DNA from: Streptomyces sp. T12
Lineage (GTDB): Bacteria; Actinomycetota; Actinomycetes; Streptomycetales; Streptomycetaceae
DNA: 64,000 nucleotides
Assembly (NCBI RefSeq): GCF_028736035.1
Contig: NZ_CP117866.1
Coordinates: forward strand, 7,502,001-7,566,000
Reading direction: 5' to 3'
Part shown: positions 8,426 through 19,273 of the stretch, one piece after another
Numbering within the stretch: the stretch's first letter is position 1
How the letters are laid out: the number at the start of each line of letters is the position of its first letter
Translations under genes and position numbers: made by a program
Notes under the pieces: generated by a model
Databases searched by the model: none
What the model was told of the DNA's origin: nothing
Seen by the model: only the letters and a program-made list of their open reading frames with translations

Positions 8426-11053
8426 TCAAACGAGCAGTCCGAACAGATACACCCCATAGCGGCCTACCACTGCGAGACTTTGGCTGTCCGGCCCCCATGA
8501 ACACGCGGTCAGTGGCCCTTCGACGCGCACCAAAGCCACGGTGTGGTGCCTGACGGCGTCCCAGATCCGCACTGTGCGGTCACGGCTGACAGTGGCAAGC
8601 CACGCTCCGTCCGGTGTGACAGCCATCGCCGTTACACGCTCGGTGTGGCCGGTCAGTGTGGCGCGGCAGTTTCTGGACGCCAGATCCCAGAGCTGCACGG
8701 AGCAGTCTTCGGATGCGGTGGCGAGCCAGGATCCGTCAGGTGCCACCACTGCCGCCGTCAGACGCTTGGTGTGACCTATCAGGCCGGCAAGGCGTGAGCC
8801 TGACGCCGAGTCCCATATCCGCAAGGAGCGGTCTCTGCTGGAAGTCGCCAACCAGGCGCCATCCGGTGCGATCGCCATCAGCTGGACCGGATCGGTGTAG
8901 TCAGTGATGACAGCGGTGCAAGTCCGGGACACCACGTCCCACATCCGCACCGACCCGTCGTGACTGGCGGTAGCAAGCCGCGCCCCATCCGCCGTGATCG
9001 CTACTGAGTGCACTGCCCTGGTGTGGCCGGCGAGCGTCGCAATGCAGGTTCCAGACGTCAAGTCCCAGATTCGCGCTGTGCGGTCATCACCGACGGTGGC
9101 GAGCCGCGCGCCGTCAGGTGTGACCGCTACCGACCGCAGTTGTTGGCTGTGACCGGTGAGCGTGGCTGTACGAGCTCTTGACGCCGCGTCCCAGATTCGC
9201 ACCGATCCGTTGTAACTGCCGGTGGCAATCCGCGCCCCATCTGGCAGGACCGTCAGCAACCAGAAGGCCCTGCCGTAGCCGGAGAAGGCGCGTTGGACGA
9301 CAGAGGCGGGGTGATCGGGTGGAATCCATCGATTCGTCAGAAGCGGATGCTGGGAAGCATCACGCTCACGCGCGGTGACCTGATCGCCCCAGTATTGGTT
9401 GGGCTGGAGGCGACTGTAGAGGACACCGGCTAGCGCCCGTGCGGGATCTGTCGGCATGAGGAGGTGGGCTGCCTGGGCGAGGCTGAGGGCTGCCGCACGA
9501 GCCCGAGGAGTGTCGATGAGGGCGAGATCACTCCAAGGTGCGGTGGGGCCACGCTGAGTCAGTCGACATTCGACCCAGCGTAGGTCGCCTGCCACGGCTT
9601 CCGCCTGGGCGGTGAGGTTCGCCGCGAGAAGGTGCTCTATGAGGTGGTCGAGCAGGTAGCCTTCTTGAAGGCGCCACCAAGCGCGTCCGGGATCGGGGGC
9701 AGTCGGCGCCAGCGGCGCGGCTGCGGGCAGCGTGGCAGCGACTGCGCTCACCAGACGCGCATGTAGGGCAGTGAGTGGAGCTTCGCCGAGACGGCCACGC
9801 AAGTAGTCACGGATGACGTCGTGCAGGCGGATGCGGCCGCCTTCATCAGGTTTCAGCATCAGCAACGACAAGCGTTCCATGGCGCGGCACAGAGCGCGTG
9901 ACTGCCCTTCAGTGAGTCCACCTGTCTCACGCCACAGGAGTGCGACCAGGACGAGGGGGATGGTCTCATCCTCAGCGAATACGGCGAGTTCGGCGAAACG
10001 GGCCGCACCGTCTGGGGGCAGTAGGGTGATCGCTGCCTCGATCGATGCCTGGACGGCTTGGCTGCGACGCTGGGGGTCGTCCAGGTCCCAGGCTCCTGCC
10101 GGTTCGTCCACGGCAGCCGGCCCCAACACGCGCAACTGCTGCAAGATCTGGGTTGCGGCAGCTACGGGGGCAGCGCCAGTTGCCGTCTGCTCGGCGATCA
10201 GCCGGTTGGTCAGGTGCAGCAGGAGGGCCCACCGGCCTGTGGTCTCCAAGAGCGCATCGATGATGTCGGCAGGGAGTGGCGGCAGTTGCCAGGCCAACAC
10301 TGCACGGGCTTGGTCAGGGGACATCTCATCGACCTTGATTGGTCGGGCGCCGGGCGGTAGCAGGTTGGGATTGCGGGTGGTAACCAAGCGAACGCAGCGA
10401 CGACCACCACGCAGGAAGGGGGTTAACTGCTCGTCCTCCCAGACATCATCGAGGACCAGGAGGATACGAGGCCGCTGATCGAGTAGGCGGCCCAGGTGGT
10501 CGCCGGCCAGATTCGGATCGTCGAACTCGGTGGTGTCACCTGTGATGAACAGGGTCACTTCCGCGATCTTGGCCGCCACGGCTGCTCGGCCGCGAACATC
10601 CCGGCCGATGGTGACGGTGTAGATGCGGGAGCGAAAGCGCCGTCGAACTCGCTTATGTGCGCATACTGCGGTAGCCAAAGCCGTCTTACCGAATCCGCCA
10701 GCGCCCCACAGCGACGTGGTGATTCCTACTGCGCGACCACCACGACATACCGCTGCTACTGCGTCGAGAGTCTCTGAGCGAGCCACGAACCAACCTGGTA
10801 CCTCCGCCGGCTGTGGGGGTGGAGGGTCGTCGCGACCAGCAGATGGGCGCCCCTGCTTCCAGGTCATTGCGCCAGTGACGGCAAGAGACAGCACAACCAA
10901 CACGGCGACCGAGGGCCACGATTGTTGACGCAGACTGTCTAACGGGCCCGGCCAATGTTGCTTTGCAGTAGCCGCGTTAGCGGCCAGCGACAACAGGGCG
11001 GCCAGCACGATGCTCGCAACAACGAGCGCCACCATCCCTATGCGTTCCCGCAC
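8426..11053 (-). CDS. Membrane-anchored NB-ARC STAND NTPase with C-terminal WD40 propeller
   Basis: An 875-residue protein. GTG 11053 is preferred over GTG 11137 because GGGGAG lies 8 nt upstream and the protein then opens with its first membrane segment. Two hydrophobic segments (~5-27 and ~48-63) precede an NB-ARC NTPase with P-loop GAGGFGKTA (117-125) and Walker B RILLVLDDVWEDE (~196-208). A helical region follows, then six clear WD40 repeats (motifs such as GSVRIWD, RTARIWD, RTVRIWD) plus a degenerate seventh, roughly 590-875, enough for a closed seven-blade propeller. STAND proteins of this build act as ligand-triggered oligomerising switches. Here the propeller would sense and the membrane segments may be the effector. 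It lies alone between two 23-bp repeats. Defence or signalling roles are both possible; the function is inferred. Confidence 0.87.
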   Translation of the reverse strand: MRERIGMVALVVASIVLAALLSLAANAATAKQHWPGPLDSLRQQSWPSVAVLVVLSLAVTGAMTWKQGRPSAGRDDPPPPQPAEVPGWFVARSETLDAVAAVCRGGRAVGITTSLWGAGGFGKTALATAVCAHKRVRRRFRSRIYTVTIGRDVRGRAAVAAKIAEVTLFITGDTTEFDDPNLAGDHLGRLLDQRPRILLVLDDVWEDEQLTPFLRGGRRCVRLVTTRNPNLLPPGARPIKVDEMSPDQARAVLAWQLPPLPADIIDALLETTGRWALLLHLTNRLIAEQTATGAAPVAAATQILQQLRVLGPAAVDEPAGAWDLDDPQRRSQAVQASIEAAITLLPPDGAARFAELAVFAEDETIPLVLVALLWRETGGLTEGQSRALCRAMERLSLLMLKPDEGGRIRLHDVIRDYLRGRLGEAPLTALHARLVSAVAATLPAAAPLAPTAPDPGRAWWRLQEGYLLDHLIEHLLAANLTAQAEAVAGDLRWVECRLTQRGPTAPWSDLALIDTPRARAAALSLAQAAHLLMPTDPARALAGVLYSRLQPNQYWGDQVTARERDASQHPLLTNRWIPPDHPASVVQRAFSGYGRAFWLLTVLPDGARIATGSYNGSVRIWDAASRARTATLTGHSQQLRSVAVTPDGARLATVGDDRTARIWDLTSGTCIATLAGHTRAVHSVAITADGARLATASHDGSVRMWDVVSRTCTAVITDYTDPVQLMAIAPDGAWLATSSRDRSLRIWDSASGSRLAGLIGHTKRLTAAVVAPDGSWLATASEDCSVQLWDLASRNCRATLTGHTERVTAMAVTPDGAWLATVSRDRTVRIWDAVRHHTVALVRVEGPLTACSWGPDSQSLAVVGRYGVYLFGLLV

Positions 11054-11198
11054 TCCACACTCCCCGTGAACAGCCTCGCAGCCAGGAGACACTACCTTTA
11101 CTCCCGATCCCGTACTGGTCGAATGCCGCCCAAGCACAGGGTTGTTCTTCCTGTTTTGCGGCGCACATCGGTTCAGGACGACCCCCGAGCGCTCCTTC

Positions 11199-11221
11199 TG
11201 CGTGAGCGATGCGTGAGCGGA
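11199..11221 (+). repeat. 23-bp direct repeat, right copy
   Basis: Exact copy of 7946-7968. It stands 116 bp inside the tRNA-Asn-like remnant, mirroring the left copy's position inside the tRNA-Thr remnant, so the two bracket the integrase tail and the STAND gene. Confidence 0.75.
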
Positions 11222-11336
11222 CGGTGTGGCATCGTCCGCGACGGAACAGACCGCGCATCACGCCGCAGGCGCCTTGACCATGCGGTTCCGGACCCCGAAG
11301 CAGCGTCCGGAACCACCCAGCAAGATCCCACCAGGA

Positions 11337-11378
11337 CTGTTAATTCACTGGCTGTGGGTTCGAGTCCAACAGGGCCTA
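11337..11378 (+). other. 3' half of a tRNA-Asn-like gene, probable second integration scar
   Basis: From 11337 the sequence reads CTGTTAA (an anticodon loop with GTT, Asn). A T arm follows at 11354-11370 (loop TTCGAGT, stem with one mismatch, GTGGG against CCAAC), then a 3' acceptor-like strand AGGGCCT. No matching 5' half precedes it. Like the Thr remnant it begins in the anticodon loop. The stem mismatch suggests decay, so the amino-acid identity is tentative. Confidence 0.5.
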
Positions 11379-11874
11379 TCAAGAGTCACGATGTCAGAGC
11401 CCTTCTGACCTCGGCTTTCTACGGTCCGACGGGGATTTCTCGGTCGGGACGTCGGCTTGAGAGCGCTTCTGACGGGCGTCTGCTTCACCGAAGCGTGCCC
11501 GAAGTGCTGGGAGCATGTCGGCGCGTGCGCAGGGAGGAGTAGGCGACCAGGTTCATCGCGGAGGCCAATGCAACGGCATTCAAACTGAACGGCATTGGGC
11601 GCCGGGTAAGAGGATGAGTGCCCTCGGGGCCGGCACTTCGCAGCACGTGCCGCCCTTGCTGTGATCGACGGACGCCCCCGAGAGTGTAGGCGCGGCTGAC
11701 TCGGCCGTGCCTCGGCCGGCCGTCTGGTGAGCGATTCAGCACCACCACTTACCCAGGGACTTTTCAGGGACTTCAGGCCTGTCCCAGGGAGCTTCCAGGG
11801 ACTTTCCGCCGCGTAAGCAGGAAAGGCCCCGACAGCGCTGAAAGACACGAACGCGCTGGTCAGGGCCCATCCCC
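11379..11874. other. Gene-free boundary between island and core genome
   Basis: About 500 bp between the tRNA-Asn-like remnant and sdaA. I see no gene with supported start and codon bias. The only structure I recognise is the CAGGGACTT repeat cluster at 11754-11804. Confidence 0.45.
11754..11804. repeat. Cluster of CAGGGACTT repeats
   Basis: CAGGGACTT occurs at 11754-11762, 11765-11773 and 11796-11804, with a variant CAGGGAGCTT from 11785. Four near-copies in 51 bp at the island edge look like arm-type recombinase sites or a regulatory array. They lie in the 3' flank of sdaA. Confidence 0.6.
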
Positions 11875-13242
<1,368 letters not shown>

Positions 13243-13279
13243 GGGGGGACTCCTCAATACGGGGGTGATGCAAGGGGGT

Positions 13280-13317
13280 GGGGTGTCCCGCTCACCTACG
13301 AGTGTGCGGGACACCCC
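13280..13317 (-). terminator. Hairpin between glyA and sdaA
   Basis: A 12-bp perfect stem (13280-13291 with 13306-13317, 14-nt loop) lies 11 nt after the glyA stop. It probably terminates or attenuates the riboswitch-controlled transcript before sdaA. Confidence 0.65.
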
Positions 13318-13328
13318 ACAAAAAGGAA

Positions 13329-14612
13329 CTACTTGTTCAGACCGGCGTACAGCGGGTGCTTGTCCGCCAGCGCCTTGACCCGGGCCTTGAGGGACTCGGC
13401 GTCGTACGCCGGCTTCAGTGCCGCGGCGATGACGTCCGCGACCTCGGCGAAGTCCTCGGCCTGGAAGCCACGGGTGGCCAGGGCCGGGGTGCCGATGCGC
13501 AGGCCCGAGGTCACCATCGGCGGGCGCGGGTCGTTCGGGACGGCGTTGCGGTTGACCGTGATGCCGACCTCGTGGAGACGGTCCTCGGCCTGCTGGCCGT
13601 CCAGCTCGGACTCGCGCAGGTCGACCAGGATCAGGTGCACGTCCGTGCCGCCGGACAGCACGTTCACGCCGGCCTCACGGGCGTCGGCGGCCGTCAGGCG
13701 CTCGGCGAGGATGCGGGCGCCGTCGACCGTGCGGCGCTGGCGCTCCTTGAACTCCTCGCTCGCGGCGACCTTGAAGGAGACCGCCTTGGCCGCGATCACG
13801 TGCTCCAGGGGGCCGCCCTGGAAGCCCGGGAAGACGGACGAGTTCAGCTTCTTCGCGAAGGCCTGCTTGGCGAGGATGATGCCGCCGCGCGGGCCGCCCA
13901 GGGTCTTGTGGGTGGTGGAGGTGACGACGTCCGCGTACTCGACCGGGTTGGGGTGCAGGCCCGCCGCGACCAGACCGGCGAAGTGCGCCATGTCGACCCA
14001 CAGGTACGCCTCGACCTCGTCGGCGATCCGGCGGAACTCGGCGAAGTCCAGCTGCCGCGGATACGCCGACCAGCCGGCGATGATCACCTTCGGCCGGTGC
14101 TCCTTGGCGAGCCGCTCGACCTCGGCCATGTCCACGAGACCGGAGTCGTCCACGTGGTACGGGACCACGTTGAACTGCTTGCCGGAGAAGTTCAGCCGCA
14201 TCCCGTGGGTGAGGTGACCGCCGTGCGCCAGGTCCAGTCCGAGGATGGTGTCGCCGGGCTGGGCGAGGGCGAACAGGGCGGCCTGGTTGGCGGAGGCGCC
14301 GGAGTGGGGCTGGACGTTGGCGTACTCGGCGCCGAACAGCTCCTTGACCCGGTCGATGGCGATCTGCTCGGCGACGTCGACGTGCTCACATCCGCCGTAG
14401 TAGCGCCGGCCCGGGTAGCCCTCGGCGTACTTGTTGGTGGCGACCGAGCCCTGCGCCTCCATGACCGCGACCGGCGCGAAGTTCTCGGAGGCGATCATCT
14501 CCAGGGTGGACTGCTGGCGCTCCAGCTCGGCGTCGAGCGCGGCGGCGATGGCCGGGTCCAGCTCGTGCAGGGGCGTGTTCAGAAGCGACTTGTCAGAAAT
14601 GGGGGCAGACAT
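13329..14612 (-). CDS. glyA: Serine hydroxymethyltransferase
   Basis: A 427-residue protein of normal GlyA length. It interconverts glycine plus 5,10-methylene-tetrahydrofolate and serine plus tetrahydrofolate, using PLP. Family motifs include [10 protein letters not shown] near the N-terminus, GGHLTHG, and the PLP-lysine box [14 protein letters not shown]. Its start lies 15 nt downstream of the gcvH stop, so the two genes are clearly one operon. With GcvT/GcvH it removes glycine: one glycine is cleaved to a C1 unit and a second is turned into serine. Confidence 0.98.
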   Translation of the reverse strand: MSAPISDKSLLNTPLHELDPAIAAALDAELERQQSTLEMIASENFAPVAVMEAQGSVATNKYAEGYPGRRYYGGCEHVDVAEQIAIDRVKELFGAEYANVQPHSGASANQAALFALAQPGDTILGLDLAHGGHLTHGMRLNFSGKQFNVVPYHVDDSGLVDMAEVERLAKEHRPKVIIAGWSAYPRQLDFAEFRRIADEVEAYLWVDMAHFAGLVAAGLHPNPVEYADVVTSTTHKTLGGPRGGIILAKQAFAKKLNSSVFPGFQGGPLEHVIAAKAVSFKVAASEEFKERQRRTVDGARILAERLTAADAREAGVNVLSGGTDVHLILVDLRESELDGQQAEDRLHEVGITVNRNAVPNDPRPPMVTSGLRIGTPALATRGFQAEDFAEVADVIAAALKPAYDAESLKARVKALADKHPLYAGLNK

Positions 14613-14627
14613 GGGGGATACGACTCC

Positions 14628-15005
14628 TCAGCCGGCGGTGTGGGCGGTGTACTCGTCGGCGGAGAGCAGGTCGGCCGGCTCCTCCGTGACGCGTACCTTG
14701 AACAGCCAGCCGCCCTCGAAGGGGGCGGAGTTCACCAGCCCCGGGTCGTTCACCACGTCCTCGTTGATCTCGGTGACCTCGCCGGCGACCGGGGAGTACA
14801 AGTCGGACACCGACTTGGTCGACTCCAGCTCGCCGCAGGTGTCACCCGCGGTCACGGTCGAGCCGACCTCGGGGAGCTGGGCGTAGACGACATCGCCGAG
14901 CGCGTTGGCCGCGAACTCCGTGATGCCGACCGTCGCGACGCCGTCCTCGGCGGTCGACAGCCACTCGTGCTCCTTGCTGTAGCGCAGCTGCTGGGGGTTG
15001 CTCAT
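14628..15005 (-). CDS. gcvH: Glycine cleavage system H protein
   Basis: A 125-residue protein starting at ATG 15005 ([17 protein letters not shown]) with AGGAGA 10 nt upstream. The lipoylated lysine is in [15 protein letters not shown], the standard H-protein site, and the family start YSKEHEW is intact. It shuttles the aminomethyl group between GcvP and GcvT and is reoxidised by the L protein. gcvP is not in this window and must be elsewhere. It sits between gcvT and glyA in the riboswitch-led operon. Confidence 0.98.
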   Translation of the reverse strand: MSNPQQLRYSKEHEWLSTAEDGVATVGITEFAANALGDVVYAQLPEVGSTVTAGDTCGELESTKSVSDLYSPVAGEVTEINEDVVNDPGLVNSAPFEGGWLFKVRVTEEPADLLSADEYTAHTAG

Positions 15006-15114
15006 GGCCTGAATTCTCCTGTACGCGCGGGAGTGGTGATGAATGGGGGACTGCTGGAAACGTGCGTGAGCAGCGGAAATGTGCGCAGGGTCACGCATGG
15101 ACCGCTGTCAGTCT

Positions 15115-15159
15115 CTACTTCTGGCGCTGGTCGCGCCGCTTGTGCTGCTACTTCTGCCG

Positions 15160-15162
<3 letters not shown>
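15115..15162 (-). repeat. In-frame duplication of the gcvT stop region
   Basis: Read on the minus strand, gcvT ends ...KRQK-stop (stop at 15160-15162). The next in-frame codons give RQK-stop (15148-15150), then QHKRRDQRQK-stop (15115-15117). Three 'CAG AAG TAG' ends thus follow one another in one frame, with CTACTTCTG visible three times on the plus strand. It looks like a small tandem duplication of the gene's 3' end. Confidence 0.75.
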
Positions 15163-16281
<1,119 letters not shown>

Positions 16282-16330
16282 CGGACGGATGTCTCCCAAG
16301 GCATGACGGGCGAGGTCGTTCCTCCCCATC

Positions 16331-16540
16331 TGTCATCGGAACCTGAGAGGTTCGCCATGACCCGCGAAAGACCAGGTCACGGCTTGCACCTTGGGTGGAG
16401 CCACGCGTCTCGAAGACAGACGGAGCGGCCCGCTTTTCAGATGTGCCTCGCCCGCGCGGTAACGGGGCCTGAGAGATTCAAGGGAGGGACTTGCTCCTTC
16501 GGCGCCCCGGCGATGCACTGCCAGGGACTCTCCCGCGCGG
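16331..16540 (-). promoter_or_regulatory. Tandem glycine riboswitch (gcvT element) upstream of gcvT
   Basis: On the minus strand the first aptamer has GGGAGAGTCC near 16535, the core CGCCGAAGGAGCAAGTCC near 16500, and closes with GAATCTCTCAGG near 16475. The second has GGTGCAAGCC near 16390 and closes with AACCTCTCAGG near 16345. These are the conserved cores of glycine aptamers in the usual two-aptamer layout, ending ~50 nt before gcvT. In this class glycine binding normally turns on glycine-cleavage genes. I did not find a clear expression-platform terminator, so control may act on translation. Confidence 0.92.
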
Positions 16541-16715
16541 ATTCAAACGGCCGGTATGCAGTTGGCGCGGACATCATTGCACGCCCCGCGCGTCAACGGC
16601 AGGCCACGTCTGTAACCGGCTTGTGGCAGGAAGCGAACGAAAAAGCGAGAGATCCTCTATTACCTTCTCTTTACGCTCAGTGGGGATGGGGACTCCTGAC
16701 CCCCGGAGGAGGACG

Positions 16716-17387
16716 ATGACGGTGAAGCGCACCACGGCGTACGCCACGACCTCGGGCATCGCGCTGCCCAAGCAGCCCGCGGCCCCGGCCGGCGAAGCCC
16801 GCGGCACATCCGCACCCGTGGTCCGCGACTTGCGCGAGCGCTCCGGCCACAGCCCGCACGCCCTGCTCTTCGCCCCCGAGGACCTCGTCGTGATCACCGG
16901 CCTGCCCGGCAGCGGCAAGTCCACGCTGATGCGGCGGGCCGTGCAGGGCACCCGCATCGACTCCCAGGACACCCGGGACCACTGGGCCGCCCGTATGCCC
17001 CGCTTCCTCCCCTACGCCGTCTACCGCCCCCTGGTCCGCCTCGCGCACTACACCGGCCTGCGCCGCGCCCTGCGCTCGGGCGAGGGCGTCGTCGTGCACG
17101 ACTGCGGTACGCAGGCCTGGGTGCGCGGCTGGCTGGCCCGCGAGGCCCGCCGCCGTGGCGGCACCCTGCATCTGCTGCTGCTCGACGTCACCCCGGGCAC
17201 GGCTCTGGAGGGCCAGCGCGAGCGCGGCCGCGGCGTCTCGCGCTATGCCTTCCTGCGCCATCGCAGGGCGGCCGCCCGCCTGCTGCACTCGGTGGAGAAG
17301 GGCCACCTGCCCCAGGGCTGCGGCTCGGCGGTACTGATCGACCGGGCGGCGGCGGACGTCCTGCGCCGGATCGGCTTCACGGGCTGA
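16716..17387 (+). CDS. P-loop NTPase / AAA-type ATPase, possible kinase
   Basis: A 223-residue protein starting at ATG 16716, preceded by GGAGGAGG. A Walker A box GLPGSGKST lies at ~62-70, and DSQDTRDHW shortly after may be the acidic substrate-side loop. The size and the '...DLVVITGLPGSGKSTL' context resemble small predicted ATP-binding kinases conserved in actinomycetes. It is divergent from the glycine riboswitch. The substrate is unknown; a role in glycine or serine physiology would be guesswork. Confidence 0.85.
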   Translation: MTVKRTTAYATTSGIALPKQPAAPAGEARGTSAPVVRDLRERSGHSPHALLFAPEDLVVITGLPGSGKSTLMRRAVQGTRIDSQDTRDHWAARMPRFLPYAVYRPLVRLAHYTGLRRALRSGEGVVVHDCGTQAWVRGWLAREARRRGGTLHLLLLDVTPGTALEGQRERGRGVSRYAFLRHRRAAARLLHSVEKGHLPQGCGSAVLIDRAAADVLRRIGFTG

Positions 17388-17496
17388 GCTGCCGTAGACC
17401 TGTACGGGGGAGTCCTGTACGGGGTGGTCACCCGCTAGCCTTTTGAGCCACAGCAGCGGTTCACGGCAGCGGTTCACAGCAGGCGGTTGAGAGCAG

Positions 17497-18288
17497 ATGG
17501 ACTTCCCGGCGGATCTCCCCGCGGACTTCCCGGCACTGGCACACCCCCATCCACACGGCGGGTGGCCCGGCAACGAACTGGAGGAGGTGCTCTCGGCCTC
17601 CATGGGCCTGCCCTCGGCGGGCGGCCGGATCATCGAGGTGCTGGGCCGCAGCTTCGTCTGGGTGCCCCTGCCGGGCGGTGGCGGCCCGCACAGCGGCCCG
17701 CTGGACCTGCCCACGGTGGAGATCGAGGGCCAGGCGTACGTCCCGGTCTTCAGCTCCGAGGAACAGTTCCGCCAGGTCACCGGCGCCCACATGTCGTACA
17801 CCATCGCCCCCGCCGTGGAGTTCGCCCGCGGCCTGCCCCCGCAGGTGGGCATCGCCGTGAACCCGGACGGCGTGGTCGGCGTCCCGCTGCCCCCGGCGGC
17901 GGTGGCCGACCTCTGCCGGGTGGGCCGCACCCCGCTGGACGGCCTCAACTCCGGCGGCCGCGTCAAGCTCTACCAGCCCGACTGGCAGGACGACCCGATC
18001 GACTTCCTCGCGGTGGCGTCGGCCGAGTTCGCCGAAACAGGCGTGGTCGTGACGGCCCGCCGCTGCCTCGCGGCGATCGAGACGGCCGCCCCGGTGATGT
18101 TCATAGGCGTGGAACTCTCCCAGTGGGAGGGTGACCTGCGCGCGGCCCCCATGGAGGCCCTCGCCCGGGCACTGGGTCGCACCCCGGTCCAGTGGCCGGT
18201 CAACCTGGTCCTGTTGGACGTAGCCCAGGACCCGGTGATCGAGTGGATGCGCGCACAGGTGCGGCCCTTCTACCAGCGGGTTATGTGA
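17497..18288 (+). CDS. SseB-family (enhanced serine sensitivity) protein
   Basis: A 263-residue protein. SseB-type pattern: an N-terminal domain with 'GQAYVPVFSSEEQFRQVTG' followed by '...VEFARGLPPQVGIAVNPDGVVG', and a C-terminal domain ending 'DPVIEWMRAQVRPFYQRVM'. In E. coli SseB affects serine sensitivity; the biochemical role is not defined. It is the first of two SseB-like genes here, next to the glycine/serine genes, which suits a link to serine metabolism. The predicted ribosome site is weak. Confidence 0.85.
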   Translation: MDFPADLPADFPALAHPHPHGGWPGNELEEVLSASMGLPSAGGRIIEVLGRSFVWVPLPGGGGPHSGPLDLPTVEIEGQAYVPVFSSEEQFRQVTGAHMSYTIAPAVEFARGLPPQVGIAVNPDGVVGVPLPPAAVADLCRVGRTPLDGLNSGGRVKLYQPDWQDDPIDFLAVASAEFAETGVVVTARRCLAAIETAAPVMFIGVELSQWEGDLRAAPMEALARALGRTPVQWPVNLVLLDVAQDPVIEWMRAQVRPFYQRVM

Positions 18289-18290
18289 AC

Positions 18291-18385
18291 CCGCTGGGGC
18301 AGCGCCCCGTCAGGGGTGCGGGGCTGTACCGACATGCGGCTCCGCCGCGTGGGCGCGAGCAGCCACAATGAACCCGCGGACGGCA
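18291..18385 (+). repeat. Streptomyces-type intergenic repeat, copy 1
   Basis: Intergenic sequence with paired GC-rich arms (GGGGCAGCGCCCC), then GGGGCTGTACCGACATGC and CGGCTCCGCCG. The pattern recurs at 28893-28965 in diverged form. I recall this type of element as dispersed in streptomycete intergenic regions. It can fold into several hairpins and probably also ends transcription of the SseB gene. Confidence 0.55.
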
Positions 18386-18472
18386 GACCACATCAAGTCC
18401 TGAGCTCTCAACGGCGCTCCCGGCGGAGCGCATAAGCTGGCTTCCAAACCCACGTTTCCCGAAGGGGCGGTA

Positions 18473-19273
18473 ATGGTGAGCGCGAGCGGCACCACCTCGA
18501 CCGGTCAGGTCGAGCACATGCTGCGCCAGGTGACGCCCGGGCGCTACGACGCCTACGAGGCCCTCCTGCGCGCGCTCGCGACCCCGTCCTCCGGCCAGGT
18601 CTGGATGCTGCTGTGGCACGGCCAGGCCGGCTCCCCGGACGCCCAGTACGGAAACATGGAAGTCGACGGCCACGGCTACGCCCCGTGCGTCACCTCCGCC
18701 CAGGAGCTGTCGGCCAGCGGCTGGAACCGCAGTTACGAGGTGGTCGACGGAGTCGACGTGGCCCGCACCCTCTACCCGGACCACTTCGGCCTCTGGCTGA
18801 ACCCGCACGCCCCGGGCGGCGGCGTCGGCATCCCCTGGCTCGACCTGCGCCGCATCGCCACCGGCCTGGACCGCCAGCCCGCGGGCCCGCTCCGGCTGTC
18901 GGAGCCCGGCATCGAGGTCCCGCAGTTCTACGCCCTGCTCACGCAGAACGCCCACCGCACCCCCGCCGTCCGCTCGCTGCGCCGCGCCTGGGTGCAGCCG
19001 GCGCTCGGCGCGCCGTATCTCGCCATCGGGCTCGACGTGTACGACACCAGTCCGCCCGCCGTGGACTCGGTGCGCTCGATGATGCTGCAGTCGATCGGCG
19101 CGTGTCCGGACGGGCTGCCGGTGTCGACCGTGGCGATGTCCGACGAGTACGACCCGGTCGCCATGTGGATGCGCGCGAGCGCCCGCCCCTTCTACGACCG
19201 CGAGGCACACGCCGCCCCCGCGCAGGCTCCGGCGAGCGGTTACGGCTACCCTCCGGCGCCGGGCCGTTACTGA
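18473..19273 (+). CDS. SseB-family protein, second copy
   Basis: A 266-residue protein starting at ATG 18473 with GAAGGGGCGG just upstream. It shares with its neighbour the layout and C-terminus (EYDPVAMWMRASARPFYDRE compared with DPVIEWMRAQVRPFYQR), but the two are otherwise diverged, so they are old paralogues rather than a recent duplication. The N-terminal 'VEHMLRQVTPGRYDAYEALL' and the 'GQVWMLLWHG' strand fit SseB-like proteins. The tail is Ala/Pro/Gly/Tyr-rich and probably disordered. It may act with the first copy. Confidence 0.82.
   Translation: MVSASGTTSTGQVEHMLRQVTPGRYDAYEALLRALATPSSGQVWMLLWHGQAGSPDAQYGNMEVDGHGYAPCVTSAQELSASGWNRSYEVVDGVDVARTLYPDHFGLWLNPHAPGGGVGIPWLDLRRIATGLDRQPAGPLRLSEPGIEVPQFYALLTQNAHRTPAVRSLRRAWVQPALGAPYLAIGLDVYDTSPPAVDSVRSMMLQSIGACPDGLPVSTVAMSDEYDPVAMWMRASARPFYDREAHAAPAQAPASGYGYPPAPGRY

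Noticed and set aside
16333..16518. A short minus-strand frame upstream of gcvT
   Set aside because: It lies wholly inside the glycine riboswitch, whose conserved aptamer cores explain the sequence.
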